NCBI RefSeq assembly: GCF_030581005.1
Contig: NZ_JAUQSX010000005.1
Location: 355,782-419,781 of the forward strand
Source: Hymenobacter mellowenesis
GTDB taxonomy: Bacteria > Bacteroidota > Bacteroidia > Cytophagales > Hymenobacteraceae
Reading direction: 5' to 3'
DNA length: 64,000 nucleotides
Positions 1 to 8,574 of the stretch are shown here, one piece after another. The position numbers were made by a program, and so were the translations under genes. The notes beneath the pieces are model-generated. The model had not been told where the DNA came from. It saw nothing but the letters and a program-made list of their open reading frames with translations, and did not search any database. Each line of letters begins with the position of its first letter. Position 1 is the first letter of the stretch.

Positions 1-367
1 CGTTGCCCGTCAGGTCGCGGCGCGACTGCGTGCCGTAGCCCACCACCACCACTTCATCGAGGCCCTTGGCATCGGTTACCAGGCTGACCTTGACCGATGA
101 TTTGTCGCCGATGGCGACTTCCTGCGTGGCGTAGCCCACGTAGGAAAATACCAGCGTGTTGGCCGTCGAAGGCACCGAGATGGAGAATTTGCCATCCGCA
201 TCCGACGAAGTGCCGAGCTTGGTGCCTTTCACCAGCACCGTCACGCCCGGAATCGAAGCGCCGTCGGAGCCGGCCACGGTGCCGGTCACGGTGCGGTCCT
301 GGGCCCGCACGGAATGGGTGGTCAGGACCAGTAGCAGGGCCAAAAAGAGGAGTAGGGTTCTTCTCAT
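1..367 (-). CDS. SusC/RagA-type TonB-dependent outer membrane receptor, N-terminal fragment
   Basis: Only the first 122 codons lie in the window; the gene continues beyond base 1. The ATG at 367 opens a signal peptide (MRRT, a leucine-rich core, then RAQ-D as likely cleavage site). Residues about 25-105 form a CarboxypepD_reg-like beta-sandwich (GTVAGSDGASIPGVTV, then SYVGYATQEV), followed by LDEVVVVGYGTQSRR, the segment that precedes the plug domain in SusC proteins. Such receptors import glycans or other oligomers across the outer membrane with a SusD lipoprotein and TonB; the partner would lie outside the window, so the substrate cannot be inferred. The same beta-sandwich recurs in the tandem pair at 9.7-12.2 kb. 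Confidence 0.9.
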   Translation of the reverse strand, partial: MRRTLLLFLALLLVLTTHSVRAQDRTVTGTVAGSDGASIPGVTVLVKGTKLGTSSDADGKFSISVPSTANTLVFSYVGYATQEVAIGDKSSVKVSLVTDAKGLDEVVVVGYGTQSRRDLTGN

Positions 368-624
368 GAGGAAAAGTTTTGATTGAAAAAATGGTGAGTG
401 AAGCAGCGAATATAGAGAATGAATTTTTGACAATAGAAACCCGTAATCGCATTAATTTTTTTAATCCATTTCTGTGTTTAGGCGCTCTATTGACGAAAAG
501 GAGGGAATAATTTACAAGACCCGGTGAACTGTATATAGTGGGTGATGCCTCACTGCCTGGAATTACACACGGCTGAACAATGATGTGCCGATGGGTTTTG
601 CTGATGAAATGATTAGGACATAAA
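368..624. other. AT-rich non-coding gap upstream of the SusC-type gene
   Basis: No convincing gene is seen here. The segment is clearly AT-richer than its surroundings, as expected of a 5' control region. On the minus strand TATATTCG (414-407) is one base off the Bacteroidota -7 element TAnnTTTG, with TTG at 433-431 as a possible -33 element, but the 16-nt spacing is short. This would place transcription start about 35 bases before the SusC start codon. Weak evidence only. Confidence 0.35.
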
Positions 625-656
625 AAAAGTCCGCTGAGCACGCTCAGCGGACTTTT
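625..656. terminator. Bidirectional intrinsic terminator
   Basis: A perfect 14-bp stem (625-638 with 643-656) around the loop CACG, with A-run on one side and T-run on the other. It lies downstream of the minus-strand short-chain dehydrogenase gene and separates it from the SusC-type gene. Confidence 0.9.
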
Positions 657-768
657 CTGAAGAAATGGTTCTCAGCTATTGCTGATAAGGGGCAAAAGGC
701 GGCTTCGAGTGCTGGACCATGCCCGCAGCGTTTGACAGCTACTCAGCACCGGGCCTGCTGCGGGGTGC

Positions 769-1482
769 TTACCATGGCACCGGCTGGCCCTGCCAGGTGA
801 GGAAGCTGCCGTTTTCGTCGGCGTGCAGCTGCTCGGCCAGGCGGATGATGCCGCGAGCCGAGTCGGCGGGCTCTTGGGTGGCGTGGTCGCCGCCCATGTC
901 GGTGCGCATCCAGCCCGGGTCCACAAGCACCGAAATCAGGCCCATGTGACCAATCTCGGCGGCCAGGCTGCGCATGTACATGTTCAGGGCGGCCTTGCTG
1001 GCGCTGTAGTGGTAGGGGTCGCCGGTGGCTTTCCACGTCAGGGAGCCCTGGCCCGAGGAGATGCTCAGAATGCGGCCCTTCTGGCCGGCGCGCAGCAGCG
1101 GCAGCAGCGCCTGGGCCACCAGCAGCGGCCCAATGGCGTTCACCTGCATGGTTTCGATGGCGTCGTCGTGGGTGAGCTGGCCCAGGCGCTGGTGGGCGTC
1201 GCCCGAGCCCGCGTGCGGGTACACCCCGGCGTTGTTGATGAGCACATCGAGGCCGTCGGTGGCGCTTTGCACGGCCTGCACGGCGGCGGCAATGGAGTCG
1301 GCGCTGGCCACGTCGAGGGGCAGTAGGGTCAGGCGGTCGGGGTACTGGCGGCGCAGGCGGTGCAGGTCGCCGGCCTCGGCGGGCTTCCGGCTGGTAGCAA
1401 ACACCTGGTCGCCGCGCTCCAGGTACTGGCGGGTAAGTTCGAGGCCCAGGCCCCGGTTGGCTCCGGTGATGAAAACGCGCAT
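769..1482 (-). CDS. SDR-family NAD(P)-dependent oxidoreductase
   Basis: A 237-residue classical short-chain dehydrogenase. The cofactor-binding glycine motif TGANRGLG is at residues 6-13, NNAG at 83-86, a catalytic serine near 142-143 and the YxxxK pair at Tyr159/Lys163. The N-terminal GANRGLGLEL and the overall length resemble the C-factor-like branch of SDRs, cytoplasmic carbonyl reductases of unknown substrate. It is a single gene ended by the hairpin at 625-656. No neighbour points to a substrate. Confidence 0.88.
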   Translation of the reverse strand: MRVFITGANRGLGLELTRQYLERGDQVFATSRKPAEAGDLHRLRRQYPDRLTLLPLDVASADSIAAAVQAVQSATDGLDVLINNAGVYPHAGSGDAHQRLGQLTHDDAIETMQVNAIGPLLVAQALLPLLRAGQKGRILSISSGQGSLTWKATGDPYHYSASKAALNMYMRSLAAEIGHMGLISVLVDPGWMRTDMGGDHATQEPADSARGIIRLAEQLHADENGSFLTWQGQPVPW

Positions 1483-1614
1483 GGTTCAGTAAAGGGTTGG
1501 TGGGGAAAACAGAGGAATTTGGGGCTGCAGTTTACGCACAAAACCGTCGTAAATTTCACGCATTCCTCCCCCAAGCGATGCCCGCCATCCGCTTTTTCGG
1601 CGCCCACCGGGCCG

Positions 1615-2769
1615 TCATTCCGCCACTTGCAGCAGCACGGTGGCCTGCGGCCGGCCTTCCACGCGCAAGCGCAGGGTGTAGAGGCCGTGCCCGGCGAGTG
1701 GCGCGGCCCACGGCAGGGCGTGCGGGCCAGCGGGCAGCCAGCCAAACGTTTGGCTGCTCAGCAACCGGCCCAACGGGTCGAACAGGTCGAAGGCCACGCG
1801 CCCGGATTGGCGCAGGGTGAAGGCCAAGTGGCGGGGGCCGCTGCCCGGGTTGGGATACACGCGCACGTCGGTAGCCGCCCCGGCGCGGGCGCGGGTAGCC
1901 GATACCACGGGGCGAGCCACAGCAATATCGGAAATAAGGCTATAGGCAATAGCGCCGCCCACGGGCCCCACCAGCGTGGCCGCGCCGGTGGCGGGGCTGA
2001 GCGTGTAAAGGAACGCCTCGGAGATGTTGCCCGTCAGAGCCGAGCGCACCAGATACAACGTGTTGCTACCGGATACCGGGTTGTAGTCCACGTCGAAACT
2101 CGATAGCGCGCCCGTCAGGCTCAAGCCCACCGGCCCGGCGGTGCGCAGCGTGCCGGTGTTGGGCGGGTTCAGCGTCACCAGCCGGCCGGCGCTCTTGTCG
2201 AGGCCATAGAGCGAGGTCGCTGCACTGCCATTGTAGGTGTTCGTATAGGCGATGGCGCCCACGGAGGGCGTTTGGCCGGCGTAGGCGTCGGTGCTGGCGT
2301 AAGCCAGGGGCGCATCGGTGGCCACCAGTGCGCCGGTGCCGGGGTCGAGCCGGTAGTTGGCGGTATTTCCCACCACCCGCACCTGGTCGGCCACCGGGTC
2401 AAACCCAAACCCGATGTTGTTGGAAGAATTGCCCAGCCCCAGCGAAAGCGCCGGGCCCACCGGTGTGGCCACGCTGGTATTCCGGTTCAATACAAAGAGG
2501 CGGGCTTGAAAGTTGCTGTATGCCAGCAAGTAAAGCTGGCCCGTCGCGGGCCGGGTTTCAATGGCAACCGGCAACAGCCCCCCCGTGCCCGTGATGTAGG
2601 CCATGCGGGTGAGCGCGGCGGGTGCGGCCGCATCGAACGACGCTAGGCTGGCAGCACCGGCCACATCTGTGCTGGGCATTAAGGCATACACTGTTTGAGC
2701 ATGCGCCTGCGACCGGATTCCAAACAGCCCAGCCGTGGCCAGAAATAGAGCAGTAAAAGATGTGCGCAT
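1615..2769 (-). CDS. Secreted DUF4394 beta-propeller-like protein with T9SS sorting domain
   Basis: The ATG at 2769 is chosen because it opens a signal peptide (MRTSFTALFLATAG...AHAQ); an upstream extension would add 48 unlikely residues. Residues about 25-290 match the DUF4394 pattern: YALMP start, repeated blades such as GFDPVADQVRVVGNTANYRL and a glycine-rich GPVGG end. The last about 80 residues are a T9SS type A sorting domain (VYPNPGSGPRHLAF...LFDPLGRLL...GLYTLRL...VLLQVAE). The product should be exported through the outer membrane and attached or released by T9SS. DUF4394 has no established activity. Confidence 0.85.
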   Translation of the reverse strand: MRTSFTALFLATAGLFGIRSQAHAQTVYALMPSTDVAGAASLASFDAAAPAALTRMAYITGTGGLLPVAIETRPATGQLYLLAYSNFQARLFVLNRNTSVATPVGPALSLGLGNSSNNIGFGFDPVADQVRVVGNTANYRLDPGTGALVATDAPLAYASTDAYAGQTPSVGAIAYTNTYNGSAATSLYGLDKSAGRLVTLNPPNTGTLRTAGPVGLSLTGALSSFDVDYNPVSGSNTLYLVRSALTGNISEAFLYTLSPATGAATLVGPVGGAIAYSLISDIAVARPVVSATRARAGAATDVRVYPNPGSGPRHLAFTLRQSGRVAFDLFDPLGRLLSSQTFGWLPAGPHALPWAAPLAGHGLYTLRLRVEGRPQATVLLQVAE

Positions 2770-2846
2770 ACCCAGACAGTAAAAGGTGAACCCAACCGGA
2801 CGACAGCTGCCCCCGCGCCAGACACGGACGCGGCCCTGCCGGGCGC

Positions 2847-2876
2847 CCAAGGTAAACGAAAAGCCCTGCGCACCAA
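2847..2876 (-). promoter_or_regulatory. Possible promoter of the DUF4394 gene
   Basis: On the minus strand TTG (2876-2874) is followed after 19 nt by TACCTTGG (2854-2847), one mismatch from TAnnTTTG. It lies about 80 bases upstream of the ATG and overlaps the preceding terminator hairpin. Motif match only. Confidence 0.4.
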
Positions 2877-2895
2877 AATGATGCGCAGGGCTTTT
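2859..2895. terminator. Bidirectional intrinsic terminator
   Basis: A perfect 14-bp stem (2859-2872 with 2882-2895) with a 9-nt loop and A/T flanks, placed just downstream of the minus-strand GNAT-nitrilase gene. Confidence 0.88.
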
Positions 2896-2938
2896 GCCAA
2901 AAAACGGTGCCAAGGCGTGCCGCGCCGGTTCGAGCAGA

Positions 2939-4663
2939 TTAGCCCGCCGCCACGGCCTTGCGGCGGCTGGGGCGCGTCAGGCGCTCCACGCCCTGCTCCA
3001 GCAGCTCCTCGTCGCGGTCGGTCTTTTTCACGGTCCAGCTCAACGAGTAGAGGTCCTTGCGGCGGTCGCGCAGGTTGCGCACGGCACCGCTGGTGTTCAG
3101 GTCTTTGAGTAGGTCAAGGTCGAGGTCGGCAATGAGCGTCATCTCGGTGTTGGGCGTAGCTTCGGCCACGATGGCATCGTGCGGGAAGGCGAAGTCGGAG
3201 GGGCTGAACACGGCCGACTGCGAGTACTGAATGTCCATGTTTTCGACGCGCGGCAGGTTGCCCACCGAGCCGGTGATGGCCACGTAGCATTCGTTCTCGA
3301 TGGCCCGGGCCTGGGCGCAGATGCGCACGCGCTGGTAGGCGTTCTTGGTGTCGGTCCAGAAGGGCACGAACAGGATTTTCACGCCCTCGTCGCTCAGCAT
3401 GCGGGCCAGCTCCGGGAATTCGATGTCGTAGCACACCAGAATGCCGATTTTGCCGAAGTCCGTGTCGAAGCACTTGAGCTTGTCGCCGCCGCGCATGCCC
3501 CAGTAGCTGGCCTCGTCGGGCGTCACGTGCAACTTGTACTGCTCGTCCACGGTGCCGTCGCGGCGGCAGAGGTAGGCCACGTTGTGCAGCTTGCCGTCCT
3601 CGTACACCGGCATCGAGCCGGCCACAATGTTGATATTGTAGCTCACGGCCAGCTCCATCATCTTGATTTTGATGGGCTCAGTGAAGGCCGCCATGGCCCG
3701 GATGGCTACCGACGGCGAGTCCTCGTTGGTGAGGGCCATGAGCGGGGCGTTAAAGAACTCCGGAAACATCACGCAGTCCGACTTATAGCCGCTTACCGTG
3801 TCCACGAAGAACTCCATTTGCTGGAGCAAGTCTTCCAGGCTGCGGGTGGCGCGCATCTGCCACTGCACCACGCCAATGCGGACGTTGGACTTAGTGTTGC
3901 CGATGAGCTTTTCCGTCTCTTCGTAATACACGTTAATCCACTCCAGCAACGTGGCGTAAGCCTTTGATTCCGAATCGTAAGGCAGGTAGCCCCGGATGAG
4001 CTTGCGCACGTAGAACTCGTTCGAGAGCTGGAAGGTGAGGATGGGGTCGACCAGCTCCTTGTTGCGCACCATCTCCACGTACTTGGCGGGCGTCATCTCG
4101 TTGGCGTAGGCCGCGTAGCCAGGAATGCGGCCGCCGGCCACCATGGCGCGCAGGTTCAGGTTCTCGCACAGTTCCTTGCGGGCGTCGTAGAGGCGGCGGC
4201 CCAGGCGCAGGCTGCGGTACTCAGGGTCCACGAACACGTCGACGCCGTAGAGGGTGTCGCCGTCGGGGTCGTGGGTGTCGAACTTGCCGTTGCCCGTGAT
4301 TTTGGCGTAGGTGTGCTTATCGCCAAACTTGCTGTAGTCCACAATGATGGCTAGCGCGGCGGCCACCAGCCGGCCGTTGTCTTCAATGCCAATCTGGCCC
4401 TCGGGAAACTTGCGGAGCAGGGCCGCAAACTCATCGGCCGCCCAGGCGCCTTCCATGTTGGAATACACCTTGTCCATGATGTCCTTAATGGCCTTGAAAT
4501 CAGAGCGGCGCAGCGTGCGCAGCACCAGCTTGTGGGCCGGCACGGCGGTAGGCGTGAGGCGCTCGGCCGCCAGCGCGGCAATGGGCGAAACAACTTTCTT
4601 GGCGTGGGCGCCGCTAGGGGCCGCTTTGCCGTTCGTGGCTTTGCCGTTGGAAGAAGAACTCAT
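2939..4663 (-). CDS. Bifunctional GNAT N-acetyltransferase / carbon-nitrogen hydrolase fusion
   Basis: 574 residues from the ATG at 4663 (MSSSSNGK); an upstream in-frame start would add 13 residues but lacks support. A low-complexity Ser/Lys/Ala tail is followed by a GNAT domain at about 45-230 (acetyl-CoA loop near SLRLGRRLYDARKEL) and a nitrilase-superfamily domain at about 260-530. The complete catalytic triad is visible: Glu302 in FPEFFNAP, Lys377 in QYKLHVTP and Cys411 in LVCYDIEFPE. The same domain order is known as a fused protein in Bacteroidota. The substrate is unknown; an amide or omega-amidase-type substrate handled together with acyl transfer is a reasonable guess. Monocistronic, with terminators on both sides. 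Confidence 0.92.
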   Translation of the reverse strand: MSSSSNGKATNGKAAPSGAHAKKVVSPIAALAAERLTPTAVPAHKLVLRTLRRSDFKAIKDIMDKVYSNMEGAWAADEFAALLRKFPEGQIGIEDNGRLVAAALAIIVDYSKFGDKHTYAKITGNGKFDTHDPDGDTLYGVDVFVDPEYRSLRLGRRLYDARKELCENLNLRAMVAGGRIPGYAAYANEMTPAKYVEMVRNKELVDPILTFQLSNEFYVRKLIRGYLPYDSESKAYATLLEWINVYYEETEKLIGNTKSNVRIGVVQWQMRATRSLEDLLQQMEFFVDTVSGYKSDCVMFPEFFNAPLMALTNEDSPSVAIRAMAAFTEPIKIKMMELAVSYNINIVAGSMPVYEDGKLHNVAYLCRRDGTVDEQYKLHVTPDEASYWGMRGGDKLKCFDTDFGKIGILVCYDIEFPELARMLSDEGVKILFVPFWTDTKNAYQRVRICAQARAIENECYVAITGSVGNLPRVENMDIQYSQSAVFSPSDFAFPHDAIVAEATPNTEMTLIADLDLDLLKDLNTSGAVRNLRDRRKDLYSLSWTVKKTDRDEELLEQGVERLTRPSRRKAVAAG

Positions 4664-4743
4664 AAGAATCGAAATCGAAAATGCAGGAAAAACGGCGGGC
4701 AACTGCGCGGGAGTGGCAACGCCAGCTCCACAAAATTACCCAA

Positions 4744-4776
4744 TAAAAAACCCGTTGGCCGGGGCAGCCAACGGGT
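4744..4776 (-). terminator. Intrinsic terminator of the 4820-5980 gene
   Basis: The stem ACCCGTTGGC (4750-4759) pairs with GCCAACGGGT (4767-4776) and is followed on the minus strand by a T-run (4745-4750). It stops leftward transcripts before the GNAT-nitrilase gene. Confidence 0.85.
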
Positions 4777-4819
4777 ATGCAAACGAAAAACCGCGCAAAA
4801 CGGTGCAAATGGGCCGAAA

Positions 4820-5980
4820 TTACTCCCGCACAACCCGCCGCGTAGCCGTGCCGCGCGCCGTCGTCACCGTGAGCAGCGCCACGCCGCGGAAGATGCCAAA
4901 GGCCTCGGCGCCCAGCGTAAGCTCGCCGGCCGAATTGTTGAAGCTGCGCCGGAACAGCTGCCGCCCCACCAAATCGGTGGCCGACACGGTGAGCGGGCCG
5001 CTGCCAGCCGGCAGGCTGAGCGTGAGCGGGCTGCCCACGGCCGAGGGGTTCGGGTAGGCGCTCAGGGCCGCATCAGTGGCGGCGTCGCGGGTGGCGAGGC
5101 GCACGATGCGGCGGTAAATGTCGCGGTACTCCACGCCGGTGATGGTTTCCTGGCCGGCTATCAGCGTGGTGGTGATGGTGAGCAGCGGCACGTGCTGGGT
5201 TTTGGCCAGCCACTTGTACTCGCGCGTCACCGGCACATCGAAGCCCTGGCTGATGCCGCCCACCGAAATGCTGTCGTGGTCCTGCAGGCGCGTCACCACG
5301 CGCACCGTCTGGAACGTGCCGAAGGGCGTGGTGAGCGTGCCCCAGGCATCGGGCTTGTTCACACGCTTGCGCTTCTGGCTGAGGTAACCCACTGCCGCAG
5401 CGGCCGCAGGCGTAGTGAAGTAGGAATTGCTGGAATCGGCCGCGCTGGCGAAACTCAGCGGAAAGCGGTAAATAATGTCCTGTTGGGCTTGGCTGGCATA
5501 CGTAACCGGCACGGCCGTGCCCGCCAGCGTGCCCCCAAAGCCCACCGAGCGGAAATCCTGCTGCGCCGCCGCGGCCGTCGAGAGTTTGTAAAACTCATAC
5601 GTGTCGGTGATGGGCAGCACGCCGCTGGCGGCCAGCGGCAGGGGCTTCTGGCCCGCCACCGTGGCCTGGTTCACGCCCCCAAACAGGGGACCGAACGTGA
5701 AGGCGTACAGCACCGAAGTGGCCGTGACGGTGGCCAGCGGCAGATACGTTTCCACGCGCTGCGAGGTGGGTACTAGGCCGGCGTAGTTCCAGGTCTGGTT
5801 GGCGCCGCGCCGGGTGAGGGGCGGCGCCGTGGCGGGCAGCACCGGGCTGGCCACGCTCAGGCGCAGCGAATCGACGCCCGCGGTGAGTGAGGGCATGTCC
5901 GTGCGGTCGATAATGGGCGAAGTGGTCTGGGCCAGAGCCGGGCCGGCAAGGAGAAGCAAAAAGGGTAGGAGTTGGCGCAT
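4820..5980 (-). CDS. Secreted protein of unknown function with T9SS sorting domain
   Basis: 386 residues beginning with a clear signal peptide (MRQLLPFLLLLAGPALAQ). The middle about 280 residues are a Thr/Ser/Ala-rich beta-type sequence that I do not assign to a family; it has the look of a stand-alone surface protein (TWNYAGLVPTSQRVETYL, FGTFQTVRVVTRLQDHDSI). The last about 75 residues form a T9SS type A domain (AYPNPSAVGSPLTLSLPAG...DLVGRQLF...ATRRVVRE). It is transcribed alone and ended by the hairpin at 4744-4776. Cell-surface or secreted location is well supported; function is not. Confidence 0.8.
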   Translation of the reverse strand: MRQLLPFLLLLAGPALAQTTSPIIDRTDMPSLTAGVDSLRLSVASPVLPATAPPLTRRGANQTWNYAGLVPTSQRVETYLPLATVTATSVLYAFTFGPLFGGVNQATVAGQKPLPLAASGVLPITDTYEFYKLSTAAAAQQDFRSVGFGGTLAGTAVPVTYASQAQQDIIYRFPLSFASAADSSNSYFTTPAAAAAVGYLSQKRKRVNKPDAWGTLTTPFGTFQTVRVVTRLQDHDSISVGGISQGFDVPVTREYKWLAKTQHVPLLTITTTLIAGQETITGVEYRDIYRRIVRLATRDAATDAALSAYPNPSAVGSPLTLSLPAGSGPLTVSATDLVGRQLFRRSFNNSAGELTLGAEAFGIFRGVALLTVTTARGTATRRVVRE

Positions 5981-6052
5981 AGGGTCAGCTGTTTAGGCGG
6001 CTACGAAGATACGCGCCGAACAAACTTCCAACCCCATGCGCGGCAAATAGGC

Positions 6053-6712
6053 TCACACGCCCTGCATCTCGGGCACCTCGCCGGCCGGCACCACCAGCTT
6101 GCCGGCGGTGGCGGCCACAATCTGCTCCACGCTCACGCCGGGCGCCCGCTCGCGCAGCACGAAGCCGTCGGGCGTCACGTCCATCACGGCTAGCTCGGTC
6201 ACGATTTTCTTCACACAACGCAGTCCCGTGATGGGCAACGTGCAGTCGGCCAGAAGCTTGCTGCTGCCATCTTTGGCCACGTGCTGCATGGCCACGATGA
6301 TGTTTTTGGCCGAAGCTACCAGGTCCATGGCGCCGCCCATGCCTTTCACCATCTTGCCGGGAATCTTCCAGTTGGCGATGTCGCCGCGCTCGGAAACTTC
6401 CATGGCGCCGAGGATGGTGAGGTCCACATGTTCGCCGCGAATCATGCCGAACGAATCGGCCGAGGAGAAGATGCTGGAGCCGGGCAGCGTGGTCACGGTC
6501 TGCTTGCCGGCGTTGATGAGGTCCGGGTCAACCTGGTCTTCTGTCGGGAAGGGGCCCATGCCGAGCAGGCCGTTTTCCGACTGCAGCTCCACGTTGATGC
6601 CATCGGGTATGTAGTTGGCAACCAGCGTGGGAATGCCGATGCCGAGGTTGACGTAGGAGCCGTCTTTTACTTCTTGGGCAATTCGTTTGGCGATGCCGTG
6701 TTTGTCGAGCAT
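6053..6712 (-). CDS. scoB: 3-oxoacid CoA-transferase subunit B
   Basis: 219 residues from the ATG at 6712 ([11 protein letters not shown]); a longer frame runs into the upstream repeat and is rejected. Motifs GIGIPTL (24-30), the catalytic glutamate Glu46 in [11 protein letters not shown], and [19 protein letters not shown] are those of the beta subunit of succinyl-CoA:3-ketoacid (or acetate) CoA-transferase. With subunit A (8970-9671) it moves CoA between succinyl-CoA and acetoacetate in ketone-body and fatty-acid use. The two subunits are usually adjacent, but here about 2.3 kb with three genes lies between them on the same strand. Confidence 0.93.
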   Translation of the reverse strand: MLDKHGIAKRIAQEVKDGSYVNLGIGIPTLVANYIPDGINVELQSENGLLGMGPFPTEDQVDPDLINAGKQTVTTLPGSSIFSSADSFGMIRGEHVDLTILGAMEVSERGDIANWKIPGKMVKGMGGAMDLVASAKNIIVAMQHVAKDGSSKLLADCTLPITGLRCVKKIVTELAVMDVTPDGFVLRERAPGVSVEQIVAATAGKLVVPAGEVPEMQGV

Positions 6713-6755
6713 GGGGGTGGGGTTTCGGGGTGGGATGGGGGATGATTTTAATAGC

Positions 6756-6878
6756 AGAACGTCATGCAGAGCGCAGCGAAGCATCTTTACCGCTATACTA
6801 ACTTAAATCGCTAACATAAGCAGACCTTCGATTCAACGAAGCGGTGAAGATGCTTCGCTGCGCTCTGCATGACGTTCT
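6756..6878. repeat. Long inverted repeat, family A, copy 1
   Basis: Left arm 6756-6793 and right arm 6841-6878 are 38 nt each and complementary with one mismatch. Outer ends read AGAACGTCATGC. The core between the arms (6794-6840) differs from the other copies. It lies between the serine hydrolase stop and the scoB start, so it would be transcribed as a long hairpin. Other copies: 23150, 38426, 52169, 54139 and 62852. Confidence 0.92.
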
Positions 6879-6899
6879 TTTTTACTTTTCGTAACCGGC

Positions 6900-8315
6900 T
6901 TACGGCTTCTGTTCTGGTACAAACGCCTCATACACCGCTGCCTTGAACTTGCCGGCCAAATCGCGGCCCGTCGTGTTGGGGTATTTCTGGGTGTAGATGA
7001 GAGCTACCAGCTTCGTCTTGGGGTCGACCCAGTACGTGGTGCCGAAAATGCCGCCCCACTCGTACGAGCCGGCCGACAGGCCCGGCAACTTGGCATTCTG
7101 GGGCGTCACGATGCTGAAACCCAGGCCGAACTTATTGCCGCCCTGGCTCACGTCGCCCATCTGGTTCTGCGTAATCAGGGCCACAGTGGCGGGTTTCAGC
7201 AGCTGGCGGCCGTTGTAGCGGCCATTGTCAAGCATCATTTGCAGAAAGCGGGAGTAGTCATCGATGGTGGACGACAGGCCCGCGCCGCCCGAAAAGTACG
7301 TGCCGCCCGACGCCTTCGGGTAGTTGGGATACATGCGGCCCAGCGGCTGCACCAGCGGCTCCATGTACACGGTTTGCCTGTTGGCGTCTTCGGTATAAAG
7401 CTGGACCAGGCGCGCCTGCTTGTCGGCGGGCAGGTAAAACCAAGTGTCCTTCATGCCCAGCGGCTCAAACAGGCGCGTGCGCAGATACTTATCCAGCGGC
7501 TGGCCCGAAAGCACCTCAATCAGCCGGCCCAGCACGTCCACGCTCAGCCCGTAGGTGAACCGCTCGCCCGGCTGGTGCATGAGCGGCAGCTTGCCCAGCG
7601 CATCCATCGACACCGCCAGCGAGCCCGCCGGCGTGCCAATGCCGCTCGGAATGTGCGCTTTGGCATAAATGGCCCGGGCTTCCTTGCTGCCGATGATTGG
7701 GTAGCCAATGCCCGAGGTGTGCGTGAAAAGCTGCCGGATGGTGATTTCGCCCTTGGCCGGCACGGTGGTGTAGGTGGTGTCCTTTTCGTTGAAGGTGGCC
7801 AGCACCGTGGGGTTTTTGAACGCCGGCAGGTACTTCGAAATTGGGTCGTCGAGCTGGAATTTGCCTTCGTCGTACAGCAGCATCAACCCGATGCTGGTAA
7901 TGGCCTTGGTCTGGGAGGCAATGCGCACGATGGCGTCGGTGCGCAGCGGCGTTTGCTGGATGTAATCATCATAGCCCACTGCTTTGCGGTAGAGCACCTT
8001 GCCATCGCGCATCACCAGGGCGATGGCGCCGGGCACGTACTTATTGGGGCGGTATATTACGTTGCCGCTGCCGTCGTTCAGCACTTTGGCCAGCGAGCCC
8101 TTCCCCGGTTGGTCGGCGGTGTACTCCTGCAGCAACTGGTCGATGCGCTGGGCTTCGGGCGGGTCGACGGTGCCGGGGGATTTGATGCCCGGCAGGAGCT
8201 GGCTTTTAATTGCCGGGCCGGCCGGCGCCTTGCGGGCGGGCGCCGTTACCTGGGCCACGGCCCCGTAGCCGCTCAGCAGCAATAGCAGCGCGAATGATGG
8301 TTTGCGTAGAGTCAT
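6900..8315 (-). CDS. Serine hydrolase of the beta-lactamase / class C esterase family
   Basis: 471 residues with a signal peptide (TLRKPSFALLLLLSGYGAVAQ). The SxxK nucleophile motif is ASQTK (Ser134, Lys137), the second motif is the Tyr254 box (FTYGLSVDV), HTSGIGY starts at 198, and the third active-site region is near EWGGIFGTTYWVDP. These define the beta-lactamase superfamily (PBP-type esterases and peptidases), probably periplasmic. The substrate is unknown; it is more likely an esterase or peptidase than a resistance enzyme. It sits between the two membrane-protein genes and scoB in a same-strand run. Confidence 0.9.
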   Translation of the reverse strand: MTLRKPSFALLLLLSGYGAVAQVTAPARKAPAGPAIKSQLLPGIKSPGTVDPPEAQRIDQLLQEYTADQPGKGSLAKVLNDGSGNVIYRPNKYVPGAIALVMRDGKVLYRKAVGYDDYIQQTPLRTDAIVRIASQTKAITSIGLMLLYDEGKFQLDDPISKYLPAFKNPTVLATFNEKDTTYTTVPAKGEITIRQLFTHTSGIGYPIIGSKEARAIYAKAHIPSGIGTPAGSLAVSMDALGKLPLMHQPGERFTYGLSVDVLGRLIEVLSGQPLDKYLRTRLFEPLGMKDTWFYLPADKQARLVQLYTEDANRQTVYMEPLVQPLGRMYPNYPKASGGTYFSGGAGLSSTIDDYSRFLQMMLDNGRYNGRQLLKPATVALITQNQMGDVSQGGNKFGLGFSIVTPQNAKLPGLSAGSYEWGGIFGTTYWVDPKTKLVALIYTQKYPNTTGRDLAGKFKAAVYEAFVPEQKP

Positions 8316-8328
8316 GAAGGCAAGGTGA

Positions 8329-8574
8329 TTATCGAATAGGAGGGTCCGTGGAAGAAGCAGAACGGGAAGCGGCCAGCCGCCGCAGCTGGAACCATTGCGC
8401 TATGCGCACGCCCACCAGCAGCGCCAGCAGCCCGGGAATGAGCAGCAATAGTACCCAGGTGTTGGCTTCGTTGTAAGAAGTGTGCGCACGGTTGGCCAGA
8501 TTCACCATAAAATCGGTGCAGTACCAAAACGCGAAATGCACCAGGCGGGCGCCCCACGACAGTAAACTATTCAC
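8329..8574 (-). CDS. Small hypothetical membrane protein
   Basis: 81 residues with a GTG start at 8574, overlapping the end of the upstream gene by 8 bases (the GTGAATAG junction), which indicates translational coupling. One clear membrane segment (about 41-62, VLLLLIPGLLALLVGVRIAQ) and a possible second one near the N-terminus (LLSWGARLVHFAFWY). The C-terminal tail is Arg/Ser-rich. No family recognised. The overlap with 8567-8947 suggests that the two form a membrane pair. Confidence 0.65.
   Translation of the reverse strand: MNSLLSWGARLVHFAFWYCTDFMVNLANRAHTSYNEANTWVLLLLIPGLLALLVGVRIAQWFQLRRLAASRSASSTDPPIR

Noticed and set aside
54..641. 195-codon minus-strand frame overlapping the SusC start
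   Set aside because: Different frame from the SusC gene; no signal or domain, and it covers an AT-rich control region.
6713..6784. Longer start for scoB
   Set aside because: The extension translates the family A arm; the family start is at 6712.
6756..6878. Family A repeat as insertion-sequence ends
   Set aside because: The arms enclose only about 50 nt and no transposase frame; too short for an IS.
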